Of a stretch of DNA of 64,000 nucleotides, positions 44,516 through 55,091 are shown piece after piece. Both the position numbers and the translations under genes were made by a program. The notes under the pieces were generated by a model. It saw only the letters and a program-made list of their open reading frames with translations, ran no database searches and was not told the DNA's origin. Each line of letters begins with the position of its first letter. The stretch's first letter is position 1. Source of the DNA: Letharia columbiana (lineage: Eukaryota; Ascomycota; Lecanoromycetes; Lecanorales; Parmeliaceae); the NCBI RefSeq assembly GCF_014066305.1, contig NW_023501126.1, positions 1-64,000 of the forward strand. The letters are read 5' to 3'.

Positions 44516-46695
44516 TCAGCAAGTCCAAATCCCCACCACCCCATCCCTCCTTCCCTCCGTCAAATACCCATCCTTGACCCTCACCCTCTCCACACTGCTC
44601 TTCCCATCTTCATCCCCGCAATCCCAATGCCGCCCATCCGTCTTGTCGTAAACCTTCGCCACACTCTCGCCGGCCGCAGCCACGATGCGGCGAGGGTCGA
44701 ACATCATGCTCGTGACCGGATTGTCGTAGGCGTAGGCGTCGTGGATGGAGCCGGTTCGGAGGTCCCAGATCTTGAGTCATGTTAGCGGCGAGTGTTTCTG
44801 GATGGGACCTGTGCCCCGATGGGCCTGATGGGATTATTCTTCCCCGTGCGCCCCGTGCGGGGGAAGGTTTCGGGGCACCGGGAGCATTGGAAAAGGATGA
44901 TGATGGAGGTAGAAAGGATGTGGAGCGTGGCTTACCCTTATACTCCGATCCAGACTCCCGGTCACAAGATGCACGTCATCAAACTGCAAACAAGTAACCG
45001 GCCCCGTATGTCCCACTAAACTCCTATGCACCTGTCCACTTCTTAAATCCCAAAGTCTAACCATGCCATCCGCTGTCCCACACGCGAGCGCTGCATCAAA
45101 GCACTGCAGGGCTCCCACAAAATCTGCTGATGCATCAGGGATGCGGCCCGTGGCGCGCCACTTGGCGTCTGTAGTATTCATGGTTGAGGATGCTTGAGCG
45201 GCAGCCCAGAGGACATCGAGGGTTTGGACGCAGCGGCCTTTCACTAGGTCCCATTGGCGGAGGGTCTTGTCTGAGGAGCCGGAGACGAGGGTATCGCCGC
45301 GGAAATGGAGGGCCGTTACTTCGTCGACGTGGGCTTCAAGGGTGAAGAGGGGGCAGTCTTGCATGCTTGAGGTATGTGGGGATGCTGGACGATCGACGTT
45401 GTCTGAAGCAGGTTGATCTTCGTCCTCCTCTTCTATTGTTGTGTCTTCGCGAGGGGAGTATTCTGCTTTGCTGAGGTCCCAGAGCCGGATGGATGCGTCC
45501 ATGGAGCCAGTCGCTACCAGGTTGTCTTCGACTTGCAGACAGCGGACGGAGGCCTGGTGGCCTTCTAGAAGTCCGATGCATCGGCCAAGGTTGAGGTCCC
45601 ATACTCTCACTGTATCGTCTAAGGCGGAGGTGACCATGGTGCCAAAAGGAGCATCAAAATCAAGGGCTGTGATCATGTCGTTATGGGCTTGGAATTCCTT
45701 GATGGCGGATCCAGGCTCGAAATGTTCGTGTCTGATAGGTGTAGATTTCCGGCGGGTGGGTTTGTTGCGTTTTGCTTTGGGAGAGGGAAGTTTCTCGTAG
45801 ATGGAGGCAGACATGAAGGAGGCGCTCATGTCTTGGGTACCCGTGGTTGTGACTTCAGTCTCTATGTCCATCTCCGTGGGTGGTGTCACTGTTGTGTGGC
45901 CTAATGTAGCTGCATCATCCAGCTCTTCCAGTAGATCTTCGAGCTTGTTATCCACCTCGAGCAGATCCTGCTCCGTTCGTACCTCATCTTGCTCCAAATC
46001 TCCAAGCCTCTCTAGAACAATCTTCCGCATAGTGTTCAGGTTTGAAATCTTATTATCGATCTCCCGGATCTCTGACGAGCACATGTTTTTCCTGACACCC
46101 ATCATCTCCAAACGGTGATTCAGCCCATGCCTCTCCTTCTTCAATTTCTCCAGCGGTGTCTTGTCCTCTGCATCATCGGCCTCTAGTAGTTTCTGCCCTC
46201 TCGAGTTACGCCTTTTGTGCATTTTCCTGTGTTCACTTTCACCTTCCGGTAGAGTGGCCTGGAAGCCTTGAAATAGAGAGTATACATTCTCGTCTTCGGG
46301 AATATTCGCAAGAAGTTCGTCTGGTAGGTAGGTGAGGGCTCGATGCTGGATTTCTGTGGTAGATAACTTGGACCGGACCAATTCTGTCGGGGAGGCTTTG
46401 GCGTACGAGAAGACCCGTTGTTGGATGCCTGGCCGCCGTAGCTCCTTCTGCAGCGCGCTCATGGCATGCTGGTAATGGACGCTACTCTCTGGGTCGCCTA
46501 TGAGGTGGGTTGCTGTAGTCGTTACTTTTCGCCCGAAAGCTTCGATATGTCGAGTCTGTAGGCGTAGGCGTCAGATTTGAGCAGAATACGAGTTAATGGG
46601 CTAATTCATGGTACCGTCAAGGCTGTCCCCAGCATGCCGCTCTCCTCAGACGCCGTCCTTCGATGACGCGCTGGAGAGCCATCGCGGCTCGCCAT
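44516..46695 (-). CDS. MDV1: Mitochondrial division WD40 adaptor (MDV1/CAF4 type)
   Basis: Three exons, join(44516..44770,44936..46555,46615..46695), 651 aa. MDV1 links Fis1 on the mitochondrial surface to the dynamin Dnm1 during fission. The 27-residue first exon (start '[20 protein letters not shown]') joins '[20 protein letters not shown]' and '[20 protein letters not shown]', the N-terminal Fis1-binding area. A coiled coil follows at ~180-265 ('[20 protein letters not shown]' and '[20 protein letters not shown]'). Seven WD40 repeats fill ~325-651 ('[20 protein letters not shown]', '[17 protein letters not shown]', '[20 protein letters not shown]' and the last '[20 protein letters not shown]', made at the splice). 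The ATG at 46462 that opens the large ORF is internal; the 59-nt upstream intron restores the conserved N-terminus. Confidence 0.9.
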
Positions 46696-47158
46696 TCAGT
46701 GGGATGGTGTCAACGTAGGCCAAGGACGGAATATGGAAGCGATCGTATACAGCGCCTCTCCGAAAATCTCAAACAAATGAGCATGAACAAAGAAGCTGAC
46801 AGGGACACCGAAACGCTGGCACACGACCAAAGCAGAGCATCTGATGTCCGGCAATACTTGCTGCCGCCAAGTCTGTAGGGCTGGATATCAATCCTCAGGT
46901 TAAAGTACCTTACAGTTCGAGGGAGTGATGATCTCCGATGATCTGCGGTCCTCTTCGCTTTTCTTTTTGTGATGGATACCTTTATTCGACTCTGTATGTA
47001 TAATTCGTCAAGGATGTGTGCAGGCTCGGAGCCATAGTCGAGTCATCTGAGATCTTCATCTAGAGCAAGATCCTACAAGCTTTGACCCAGTCCGTTCCGA
47101 TATTCTGAGTATACAAGAATACTCCTCCTCAATTTCATGTCCCACTTGAATTATCACT
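46696..47158. promoter_or_regulatory. Divergent promoter
   Basis: Space of 463 nt between MDV1 and chorismate mutase start codons. No specific site recognised. Confidence 0.4.
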
Positions 47159-48086
47159 ATGGATACCGCAATTGATCTTTCGGATGCTTCGAAGGCACTC
47201 GATCTGGCAAATATACGCTTTCAATTGATGTAAGATCTCAAGGAGACCTGCATATTCTAAAGGGAGGAATTCTTGAAGACTGATTCACATTTCAGTCGCC
47301 TAGAGGACACCATAACGTTCCATCTCATAGAACGTGTTCAGTTTCCTTTAAGTCCAACCATCTACCAGCCGGGCGGGGTCAAGATCCCCGGTAGTCCTCT
47401 CAGCTTGTTTGACTGGATGCTCAGAGAACAAGAGCGCTTGCAGTCACTCATCCGCCGCTATGAATCTCCGGACGAGTACCCTTTCTTCCCTGATGCAACT
47501 CAAACACCCATTCTGCAGCCCTTAGATTACCCTAGGATTTTGCATCCCAACAATGTTGATGTCAATCAGACCATCAAGAAGAAGTACATTGAGGTGGTTC
47601 TGCCCAGAGTGTGTAGAGAATTTGGGAGAGAAGACCGCGGCGAGAAGCAAGAGAACTATGGATCTGCTGCGACATGTGATGTGGCATGTCTGCAAGCCTT
47701 GTCGCGGAGGATTCACTTTGGGAAGTTCGTAGCCGAATCGAAATTCCAACAGGAAACGGAGAGATTTGTAAAGTTGATACATGAAGAGGACCGTGAGGGA
47801 ATTGATGCAGCTATCACTAATGCCAAGGTCGAGAAGAAAGTGTTGGAACGACTCGGGCTGAAGGCGAGGACATATGGGACAGATCCAAGTATAGGTGCTG
47901 AGGGTGGGGGGAAAATCAATGTGGATGCCGTGGTTGCGATGTACGAGGTGAGAAGGATTCGTCCAATCGCTAGGGCATCTTTCTATATTTCACTGCTGAT
48001 ACAGTCAGGAAACCGTGATACCATTGACTAAGGTAGTGGAGGTGGAATACCTTATGCAGCGGCTCAAAGGAACAGAATGGGAGTAG
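47159..48086 (+). CDS. Chorismate mutase, eukaryotic AroQ type
   Basis: Three exons, join(47159..47229,47296..47947,48009..48086), 266 aa. It converts chorismate to prephenate for Phe and Tyr synthesis. Full-length match: '[20 protein letters not shown]', then '[20 protein letters not shown]', '[20 protein letters not shown]', '[10 protein letters not shown]', '[20 protein letters not shown]', '[20 protein letters not shown]', '[14 protein letters not shown]' and the end '[16 protein letters not shown]'. The protein is all-helical and in yeast is activated by Trp and inhibited by Tyr at the dimer interface. The introns (66 and 61 nt) are GT-AG and restore conserved sequence at both joins. It converges with BCP1, only 59 nt apart. 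Confidence 0.95.
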
Positions 48087-48145
48087 ATGTTCAAAAGTCG
48101 AAGCCTATGCCTCAACGCATGGCTCAAGGGACCGAAGCGCCCATC

Positions 48146-49124
48146 CTAGCTCTGAGAAAAGTATTCTTGAAGCCCCTTCACAGCTGCTTCAAACTTGTTG
48201 GCTACTATTAGGATCATGTGTCCTTCTGGCTTGATTCCAAGCTCCTGAAACGTCCTCTTGGAATCTGACTTGGCGCCCTCCACCAAGTATTCGTAGCTAC
48301 CAGAACACAAAGCATGTCTTTGAAGAACCTCGTCCTCAGGATGGAAGTAGAAAACCTCCGAAGCCCCCTTCTTGCTAGCCTTCTTCTGCTTCTTTGATTT
48401 CGGCGTGTCCTCTTCATCTAGCGCCGAAGCAATTTCCCTATAGGTTTTCGACAAGATGAGATAGTGGGTGAAATCGTATGGCTCCTTCTCCTCAATTGCC
48501 CATGATATTTCTTCCAATAGCATCTTGTACATTGGTGGTACTACTTCAGATGGTATATTGACAAGTCTTTCTGTCAGCACGAGTCCGATACGGGCATTGG
48601 CAGCATTCTCCACGAGGTCATCCAGTTCTGAAAGGGCTCCAGTGCGCTTGGCTTGAGCTCTGATGTAGGTAATCATTTTCTCGATGACTGGCGTGTCCTA
48701 TTGCTTTGTTAGATCTTGGCTCATTAAATCGTAGACTCCTAAGTACCTTGTGCTCATGGAGATTGAGGACCGTGAGAAAGGCATATGGGTCTGTCTCATT
48801 CCCATCTACTTTAACAGTAGATCCCAGCAGAGGTTGCGCCAAAATCAAGTCGGCCAGGGCGCTGAGATCGAAGGACTGCGCATCCACGTCGAAGAGTTGG
48901 CGCAGCAATGTCTTGAGACCATGGAAATCGTGCTCCGGCTGAGGATCAAACCATTCGAATTCCACGTCGAGCATGTTTGTATCCTGAGTAACAGTCAGGC
49001 TAGACGCATGGGCGAGACATGGAGACTATGTCCGTACATCGTCACTACTGCTCTCTTCAGAGCTACTCTCCTCGGGCTTAAGCTCTCCCCCCCGGTTGTT
49101 GTCGATCTCTTTGCGCTTCGCCAT
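48146..49124 (-). CDS. BCP1: BCP1/BCCIP-family nuclear export and ribosome factor
   Basis: Three exons, join(48146..48697,48747..48983,49038..49124), 291 aa. In yeast, Bcp1 is needed for nuclear export of Mss4 and chaperones ribosomal protein uL14/Rpl23. Acidic Ser/Glu-rich start ('[13 protein letters not shown]', then '[15 protein letters not shown]'), then '[20 protein letters not shown]', '[20 protein letters not shown]', '[20 protein letters not shown]', '[20 protein letters not shown]', a Lys-rich loop ('[13 protein letters not shown]'), '[20 protein letters not shown]' and '[20 protein letters not shown]'. Introns are 54 and 49 nt. It is head-to-head with the GMP synthase gene, 429 n apart. 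Confidence 0.93.
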
Positions 49125-49553
49125 TATTCGTTGCGCAAACGATAGAGATGGGTGATGTTGCCCGCTGGTTTCTCGTTCCTCCAAAAATTGCCGATCTGCC
49201 CTGCCAAGCCTGCAGCCCTAAGGTACTTTACGTACCTACGAGTAATCGATAAGGATTTGGATCATTGAATTCTCAAATTCTCGCGAATTATCAAATTTGA
49301 ATTTGTGGAAACATGTCCCACTCTGAATCAAAAACGAGCAGAGACCTTAGATTAGGAGAAGTGCGATAAGAAGTGATTTTTATACAGCATACCTTAGTGT
49401 AGCTTGGTGAAAAATATTATCTGGAGTCTGCTTCCATAGATCTTTTCAGTCCATCCTTTCTTCCCACTACAAACATATTCGCAAGACTTCTCTTTCTCTG
49501 CCGGCCACGAGCTTGCTTCCCTGCCAATTTGTCCGGTGTTTAGGCTACAAGCC
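49125..49553. promoter_or_regulatory. Divergent promoter
   Basis: Space of 429 nt between the BCP1 and GMP synthase start codons; the middle is AT-rich. No specific site recognised. Confidence 0.4.
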
Positions 49554-52422
49554 ATGGCAATCAACGAGAAGACTGCGACCGAGCCTCCAAACAAAACATT
49601 CGATACTATTCTGGTGCTTGTATGTATCAGAGAGAATTCTTCCCTACTGAAGACCTCTTTTTAAGTCTCAAGATATGTCTTGGGAGCAAAAGGCTTTGGA
49701 TGCCCCTTTGACCTATCTCATTGCTTAGGATTTTATCTGGAAGAAGCGATACTGATCCCGAAACCTTCATAGGACTTTGGTAGCCAGTACGCTACCAATC
49801 TGAAACTCTCCTGCCTTACCATAACTGTTACCGGTAGCAATCTTCAAAAACGGCGGTAGTTACTGACATGTGATTGTGACTGCTTAGATACTCCCATTTG
49901 ATTACCCGACGACTGCGCGAACTCAATGTCTATTCTGAATTACTGCCCTGCACGGCCAAGGTACTCGAACTCTCGTGGAAACCAAAGGGTGGGTCTAATC
50001 CCTTGAATTATTCTGTACTCGCTTTGAACTTAAGGGCAACAGGAATCATCCTCTCTGGTGGACCGTATGCGATCTATGAAAAAGGTGCTCCAACCGTTGA
50101 TCCAGCTGTTTTCGAACTCGACGTTCCGATCCTCGGCATCTGCTACGGCCTTCAAGCAATCGCCTGGCATTTCGCAGGGAATGTTGTGGCAGGAGAGAAG
50201 CGTGAGTACGGACATGCAAAGCTTGATGTCAAGCAGCATGAAGGAGTAGCAGTCCATGTCGATCGCCTGTTTTCAGGGCTCGGAAGCGAGCTAGAGGTTT
50301 GGATGAGTCACGGCAAGTCAGACTCCGGGGATTCTGCCACTCATCTCAGCTCATAAATTTAAAGGCGACAAGCTCTCACATCTCCCCCAATCGTTCTTGA
50401 CGATTGCCACAACATTTAATGCCCCGTTTGCCGGTATAGCACACGAGACAAAGCCCTATTTCGGTATACAGTTCCACCCAGAGGTCACCCACACTCCTCG
50501 AGGGACGGAGCTACTCAGGAACTTTGCCGTGAACATATGCGAGGCCAGGCAGCATTGGACGATGGATGAGTTTGTGGGAAAGGAGATTGCAAGGATACGG
50601 GATTTGGTTGGGAAAAAGGGCCAAGTCATCGGTACGTCTCCACGACATATGCAAGGACTTCACGGTGCTGATATGTGCCAGGCGCCGTATCTGGGGGAGT
50701 TGATTCCACTGTGGCTGCAAAGATCACACATGAAGCAATTGGCGATAGGTTTCATGCGGTTTTAGTATGTGAATTGAGTGGAAATACAAATGCTGCACGC
50801 TGACAAGGCTCCCTCAAAGGTGAACAACGGGCTCCTACGACATAACGAAGTGGAGGAAGTACAAAAAACGCTTACAGAATCACTTGGTATACAACTGACA
50901 GTGGTGGATGCAAGCCAGCGCTTTCTGGATCAATTAATTGGTGTAGTTGACCCAGAGCAGAAGCGGAAAATAATCGGAAGAAAGTAAGGGACTTGTTTTA
51001 GGAGTGGAAGAATTCCCGAGACCTGTTTCACCACTCTTACATCGTCCCAAAAGAGACATTCTGACTCCGAAATCATTTAGTTTCATCGAAGTCTTCCAGG
51101 AAACGGCTAAGAAGATGGAAGAAGAAGCCAAAAACTCGTCCAAAGCCGGCGACATCGAATGGCTGCTACAAGGAACTCTGTATCCTGACGTAATTGAAAG
51201 CATAGCATTTCGAGGTGATAAGCTCTCATAAGCTGTTAATGATACGGTTCTTTGGGCTGGCACGCGCTTTCGAATAACCCAAGCACCTCAATTTGGGATA
51301 CCTGCGACCTGCTAATACCTATCTAGGCCCGTCTCAAACCATAAAAACACACCATAATGTGGGCGGTAAGAGAGTCGTTTGAGGTTACTGGGGGACCTCA
51401 ACTGACTTTGAAAGGTTTACCTGCGGTAATGGGTCTCAAACTTATCGAGCCTTTAAGGGAGTGCTTCAAGGATGAGGGTAACAATCTCTCGCCTTGCTTC
51501 GGTGGCAGTCAGGCTAAAGTCCGAACCAGTACGAGAGTTGGGGATGAAACTCGGTATACCAGAAAATCTTGTCTGGCGGCATCCATTTCCAGTAAGACAT
51601 TTTCTCATATCAAATACTCCCCTTTTAATCATGTTTTGGGAGCCGGAGATCTTTTCTGCATCCTAAGACATGTGTTCTGAATCTAAAACCATCTTAAAGG
51701 AGAACTACTGACTCCTGATTCATTCAGGGCCCTGGACTTGGCGTTAGGTTTGTGCAGAGCAAGAAGACCACGAAATGAACCCTTTTAACCTTTATTCAGG
51801 GTTATTGGGGAAGTCACAGAAAGCCAGTTACGGATCGTTAGGCAGGCCGACAAGATTTTCCTCGACGCCATTCAAAATGCAGGCTTGTACACCAGCATTT
51901 CCCAGGCTTTTGCCGCGATTCTGGGTGGAGTAAGAGCGGTTGGAGTTGTAGGTGACCAGAGGTAAGTCTTGCAACTCCGGTTGCTGCACCGAAATGGCTG
52001 TACTGAATCCGAAATCTGCGTAGATCATATGAGCAATGCATAGTTCTGCGGGCTGTTGTTTCCAAAGACTTCATGACGGCAGAGGCGTACTGCTTTCCAA
52101 TGGATTTTGTAAGGGACGTGGTACGTTCTGTTTTCTGTTGAAATCTTTCTTATCCTGACCTAATTTTGAGTCGTGAGACATGTCTTGGGAGTTCTTGCTC
52201 CTCAGACGTGTGTCGGAGCTCACTTATCTTCATTAAAAGAGAGATACTGACTACGAAATTGTTAAGGCAACGACAATATGCAACGAAGTGAGGGGTGTGT
52301 CCAGGGTTTTCTACGATGGCGAGTTATAATTCATGCTCAGAAATCCGGAAACACAGGGACGACCAGCACTAATCTGGCTTGCAGCAACCTCGAAGCCCCC
52401 TGGAACCATAGAGTTGGAGTAG
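49554..52422 (+). CDS. GMP synthase (glutamine-hydrolysing), unusually intron-rich
   Basis: Sixteen exons: 49554..49619, 49773..49786, 49888..49988, 50043..50312, 50365..50631, 50682..50764, 50820..50983, 51081..51214, 51327..51365, 51415..51477, 51530..51591, 51728..51747, 51800..51961, 52024..52120, 52267..52318, 52385..52422; 543 aa, normal for fungi. It converts XMP to GMP. Glutaminase half: '[20 protein letters not shown]', Cys in '[15 protein letters not shown]', His and Glu in '[14 protein letters not shown]'. Synthetase half: P-loop '[13 protein letters not shown]', '[20 protein letters not shown]', 'HHNVGGLP', '[13 protein letters not shown]', end '[11 protein letters not shown]'. 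All 15 introns have usable ends: 13 GT-AG, two GC-AG (50313-50364, 52319-52384). Two exons are tiny (14 and 20 nt). The usual 'LVDNG' reads 'LVNNG'. Every family block is present in order, so this is an intact gene, not a pseudogene. Several introns belong to a related repeat family. Confidence 0.88.
49620..49772 (+). repeat. Introner-like intron 1 of GMP synthase
   Basis: Intron of 153 nt. Core 'CAAGATATGTCTTGGGAGC' and 3' end 'GATACTGATCCCGAAACC' followed by TTCATAG. Both blocks recur in introns 11 and 14 of this gene and in adenylosuccinate lyase introns. Confidence 0.6.
50984..51080 (+). repeat. Introner-like intron 7 of GMP synthase
   Basis: Intron of 97 nt whose 3' end CTGACTCCGAAATCATTTAG is almost identical to the end of adenylosuccinate lyase intron 5 in the gene on the other strand. 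The core keeps 'CCCGAGACCTGTTTC'. Confidence 0.6.
51592..51727 (+). repeat. Introner-like intron 11 of GMP synthase
   Basis: Intron of 136 nt. Imperfect hairpin between 'ATGTTTTGGGAG' and 'TCCTAAGACATGT', then the end 'CTACTGACTCCTGATTCATT' plus CAG. Confidence 0.55.
52121..52266 (+). repeat. Introner-like intron 14 of GMP synthase
   Basis: Intron of 146 nt, donor GTACGT. Hairpin between 'GACATGTCTTGGGAG' and 'CTCCTCAGACGTGTGTC', then the end 'GATACTGACTACGAAATTG' plus TTAAG. Confidence 0.6.
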
Positions 52423-53152
52423 CTATCTGCGGGAAACACGGCCTTGATCCAGCCTGAGATCGTCCAGAATTGAGCCTAGGAAGTCGCCATGAAAGGCTCT
52501 ATCGTTTCCAAATCTTGGAACATGAAAAAGTTGAGCATATCTGCTGGCTCATCGATATGGGAGCCCGTCTTTGGATTTGCATGCGGAAGCCTTTTCTTGT
52601 CTCGTGCCTTTCGCGCATCTCGGCGGCGGTAGAAGCTTTTCAAAAAAACTTCCTAAGTCTTGCGCGTCCATTACATAGCACTCGTGAGATGATCGCAGCA
52701 GTATTTGGTCCCAATCTATGGGGCCTCGGAACAGCCATATCGGGCACATTCGGTCAATCGAGATACGTTCTCGGGGAATATTCCCCCTTTCTTTAGCTCG
52801 CCTCATTTCTTGATAAGTGCGCTGCACCGCCAACAGCGATCATCGAGACGCAGCTGCCGCTCAAGACACCCATCGGCCCCCGTTCTAGTACATCTGATGA
52901 TTCTCGCCGTCTCCAGAGACAAAGGCTCCTCTGAGAAGCCCTTGAACCTGACAAGACTTCAGCGAACCTGATCCATAGCATACTTTAGGTGCTAGAGCTA
53001 TATTGCGAGCTAAAGTAGGATGGATCGTTTAGTCCCCGTTGATTCAGACCTCACATCAGCAACTTTACTACCCGAGATTTAGGGATCTCTTACCCATAAG
53101 TTTGGCACTATATTCTTTAATATATAGGGCGGGCCTCAGTGCTAAATCCACA
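52423..53152. other. Intergenic
   Basis: About 730 nt after the GMP synthase stop. Short ORFs on both strands have no recognisable content; the last ~150 nt become AT-rich. Confidence 0.5.
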
Positions 53153-54615
53153 CTAAAGAATCTCGTCAGTCGATGTGATTTTTGACGCCAGAAAGTCCGA
53201 CCGAGTTTTTCCTACCGAGATTGTGCAGTCAATTATCGTTCGAATACTAAGGTTGTCTTTGACGGTCGAAACAGCTTCCTCTCCTGATTCATACTCGCCC
53301 TCTTCTTCTTCAAATTCGTCCTCTTCCTCCTCATGTTCGATGTCATCGTCCAGCGCCGCTTCATCCTGACAATACGCGGTTCCGGCTGAATTGATTTCTG
53401 AAATGTCCACTCCATCCTGCATGAAACGTTCGACTTGACGTTCGTTCCCTGTTATAGCATCGTTCTCTTGGCTTTCTCGGATTTTGGTTCTTTAATGGCC
53501 GTGATAGTCAGCGTTGACTAATGAAGAGGCAACAGCTTCAACATTTTCCATCGTCGATTTGACACCGTGAAATGTGGATAAATGAAGTCGCATATGCGTC
53601 CGTGAGTGGATGAGAATCCCGCAGTCTGGAACGGGACAAGAAAGCTCAACATGGTGAGTGGAGATATGATAGTTGTGACCATTCACATTGTACAGCACAT
53701 CCAAATTTTTACAACCAGTAAGAACGCACTTGATGGTCTTCGGACCATTGGAGTTCCCGTTGTGGTCGCCAGCTTGCCCTGGCGTGTAGCGACGTGGGCT
53801 ATCTGTGCAGTCGAAGTGGGGACATGGAATTGCGTTGGACTCGTTGCGCACTTCATATACAGAACATGTTGTTCCAGATCCATTGCGGATTTCTTGGAGT
53901 TGCAGCCTGGGAGTGGGCAACGGACCTTATCAAATAATTCCCAACCTAGAATCCTGACGGAACAGCCCATGCGTTTCAACATGCCTGAGAAGACTATCTG
54001 CACGGATGCTGTTAGGTTTGTGAAATCAACATTTCATGATTGGGCAATGAGTCTCCCCTACTGTCCAAATTCTAGGCTGATTTCGAGAAGCCTCAATCCA
54101 TAACCTCTTGGAGGTCCGCGGGGCCTCATCGATGACAATCTCGAGATTGGTTCTGGAGGGTAAGTCTCTTTGCCACTTTTCTTGTTTACTGGAATAAAGC
54201 CGAGGATTAGCGTTGCCATCAGGAACGGGAGACAGGAACATACGGCTGGAAAGAACAAAGTCTTTGAAGTTTTAGACAACGAGCACACCTTTTCTATCCT
54301 CCCAGAGGGCCGCACCACACACTCGCGATCCCTAGAAACACAGTGTTCACATCGCGCACCATCATGGTGCTGAATGCTCTTTGGATCCGTCCAGACGCCA
54401 AGAGCGCTCTTGTCACGACTTTCGTTATCGTGTAAGGACTTGACCCAAGCAGGCCAATCTTCCCGCATCACTTCGATCCAAGGGCACTTGAAAATAGTCA
54501 GCACACGTAAAAAAAGGACCGGTCTTAAGACATACTGCAGTTTGATTTTGCTTGCGGAGGATGCTACCGAGAACACCGAGTTAGCTATCACCTCGAACTG
54601 CAGATATTTTGGCAA
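53153..54615 (-). CDS. Putative zinc-finger-like protein, exon structure unresolved
   Basis: Several minus-strand coding-like segments lie in series but I cannot join all of them. Segment 1 (~54300-54480) has 'PWIEVMREDWPAWVKSLHD' and a CxxC motif 'RCEHCVSRDRECVVRP'. Segment 2 (~54040-54165) has 'RTNLEIVIDEAPRTSKRLW'. Segment 3 (~53850-53930) has 'VRCPLPGCNSKKSAMDLEQH'. Segment 4 (53492-~53870) has three CX4C/H finger-like units ('CPHFDC', 'CVLTGCKNL' with His pairs, 'CPVPDCGILIHSRTHMRLHL'). Segment 5 (53153-~53450) is an acidic tail (a run of about twelve Glu/Asp after 'DDDIEHEEEEDEF'). Frames change between segments, so there are either four or more introns or a decayed gene. A nuclear or DNA-binding role is only suggested by the fingers. 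Confidence 0.4.
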
Positions 54616-55091
54616 GTCGACTCACAGCCATCACAATGACAAACACCACAAATGTCAATTGTGTTTGGGTTTTGGCAAAGTTTGGAGTGTTGGTGGAAGA
54701 GGAGTGGGCTTCACAAAGTGTGGAGTGTCAGTGGAAGAGAAGTGGGCTTCATCAAGGTTGGAGTGTCGATGGAAGAATATCCTTACCGACCGCTATCCCG
54801 TATGCGAGAATACATGAGCGAAAACATTTGTGACCGCGAGCGAAGATCTCCCAACTTCTCGTTGTAGCAATTTTGTGATAGACGTGTAGCTCGCTACTCT
54901 CTTCTCACATCTTGATTCATTCATGTCATCTGCCCAGCTCTCTTCTGGCGAGCAAGCGCCCTGGCCGTCCGTCAACGTATCCCAGCTTATGAGCTTGCTC
55001 TTACCTCATAGAGTTCAAGTGTTTTATTGGAACACCATTCGGGGTTCTGAACCCTTACTACAGTTCTCTAAAAGAGACAGATACCACATGC
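54616..55091. other. Intergenic with tandem repeat
   Basis: About 480 nt between the zinc-finger-like gene and the adenylosuccinate lyase stop; the tandem repeat is listed separately. Confidence 0.5.
54681..54780. repeat. 38-bp tandem repeat, about 2.6 copies
   Basis: Units start at 54681, 54719 and 54757. Each begins TTGGAGTGT-like, continues GGTGGAAGAG-like and ends GTGGGCTTCA-like; the third is cut short. Copies differ at several sites. The unit is not a multiple of three and lies outside the called genes. Confidence 0.8.

Noticed and set aside
52267..52330. GMP synthase ending at an early stop just after 'VFYDGEL'
   Set aside because: A GC-AG intron at 52319-52384 leads to the conserved C-terminal '[11 protein letters not shown]'.
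49554..52422. GMP synthase as a pseudogene because of many interrupted frames
   Set aside because: All breaks fall in introns with usable GT-AG or GC-AG ends, and the spliced protein has normal length and every catalytic block.
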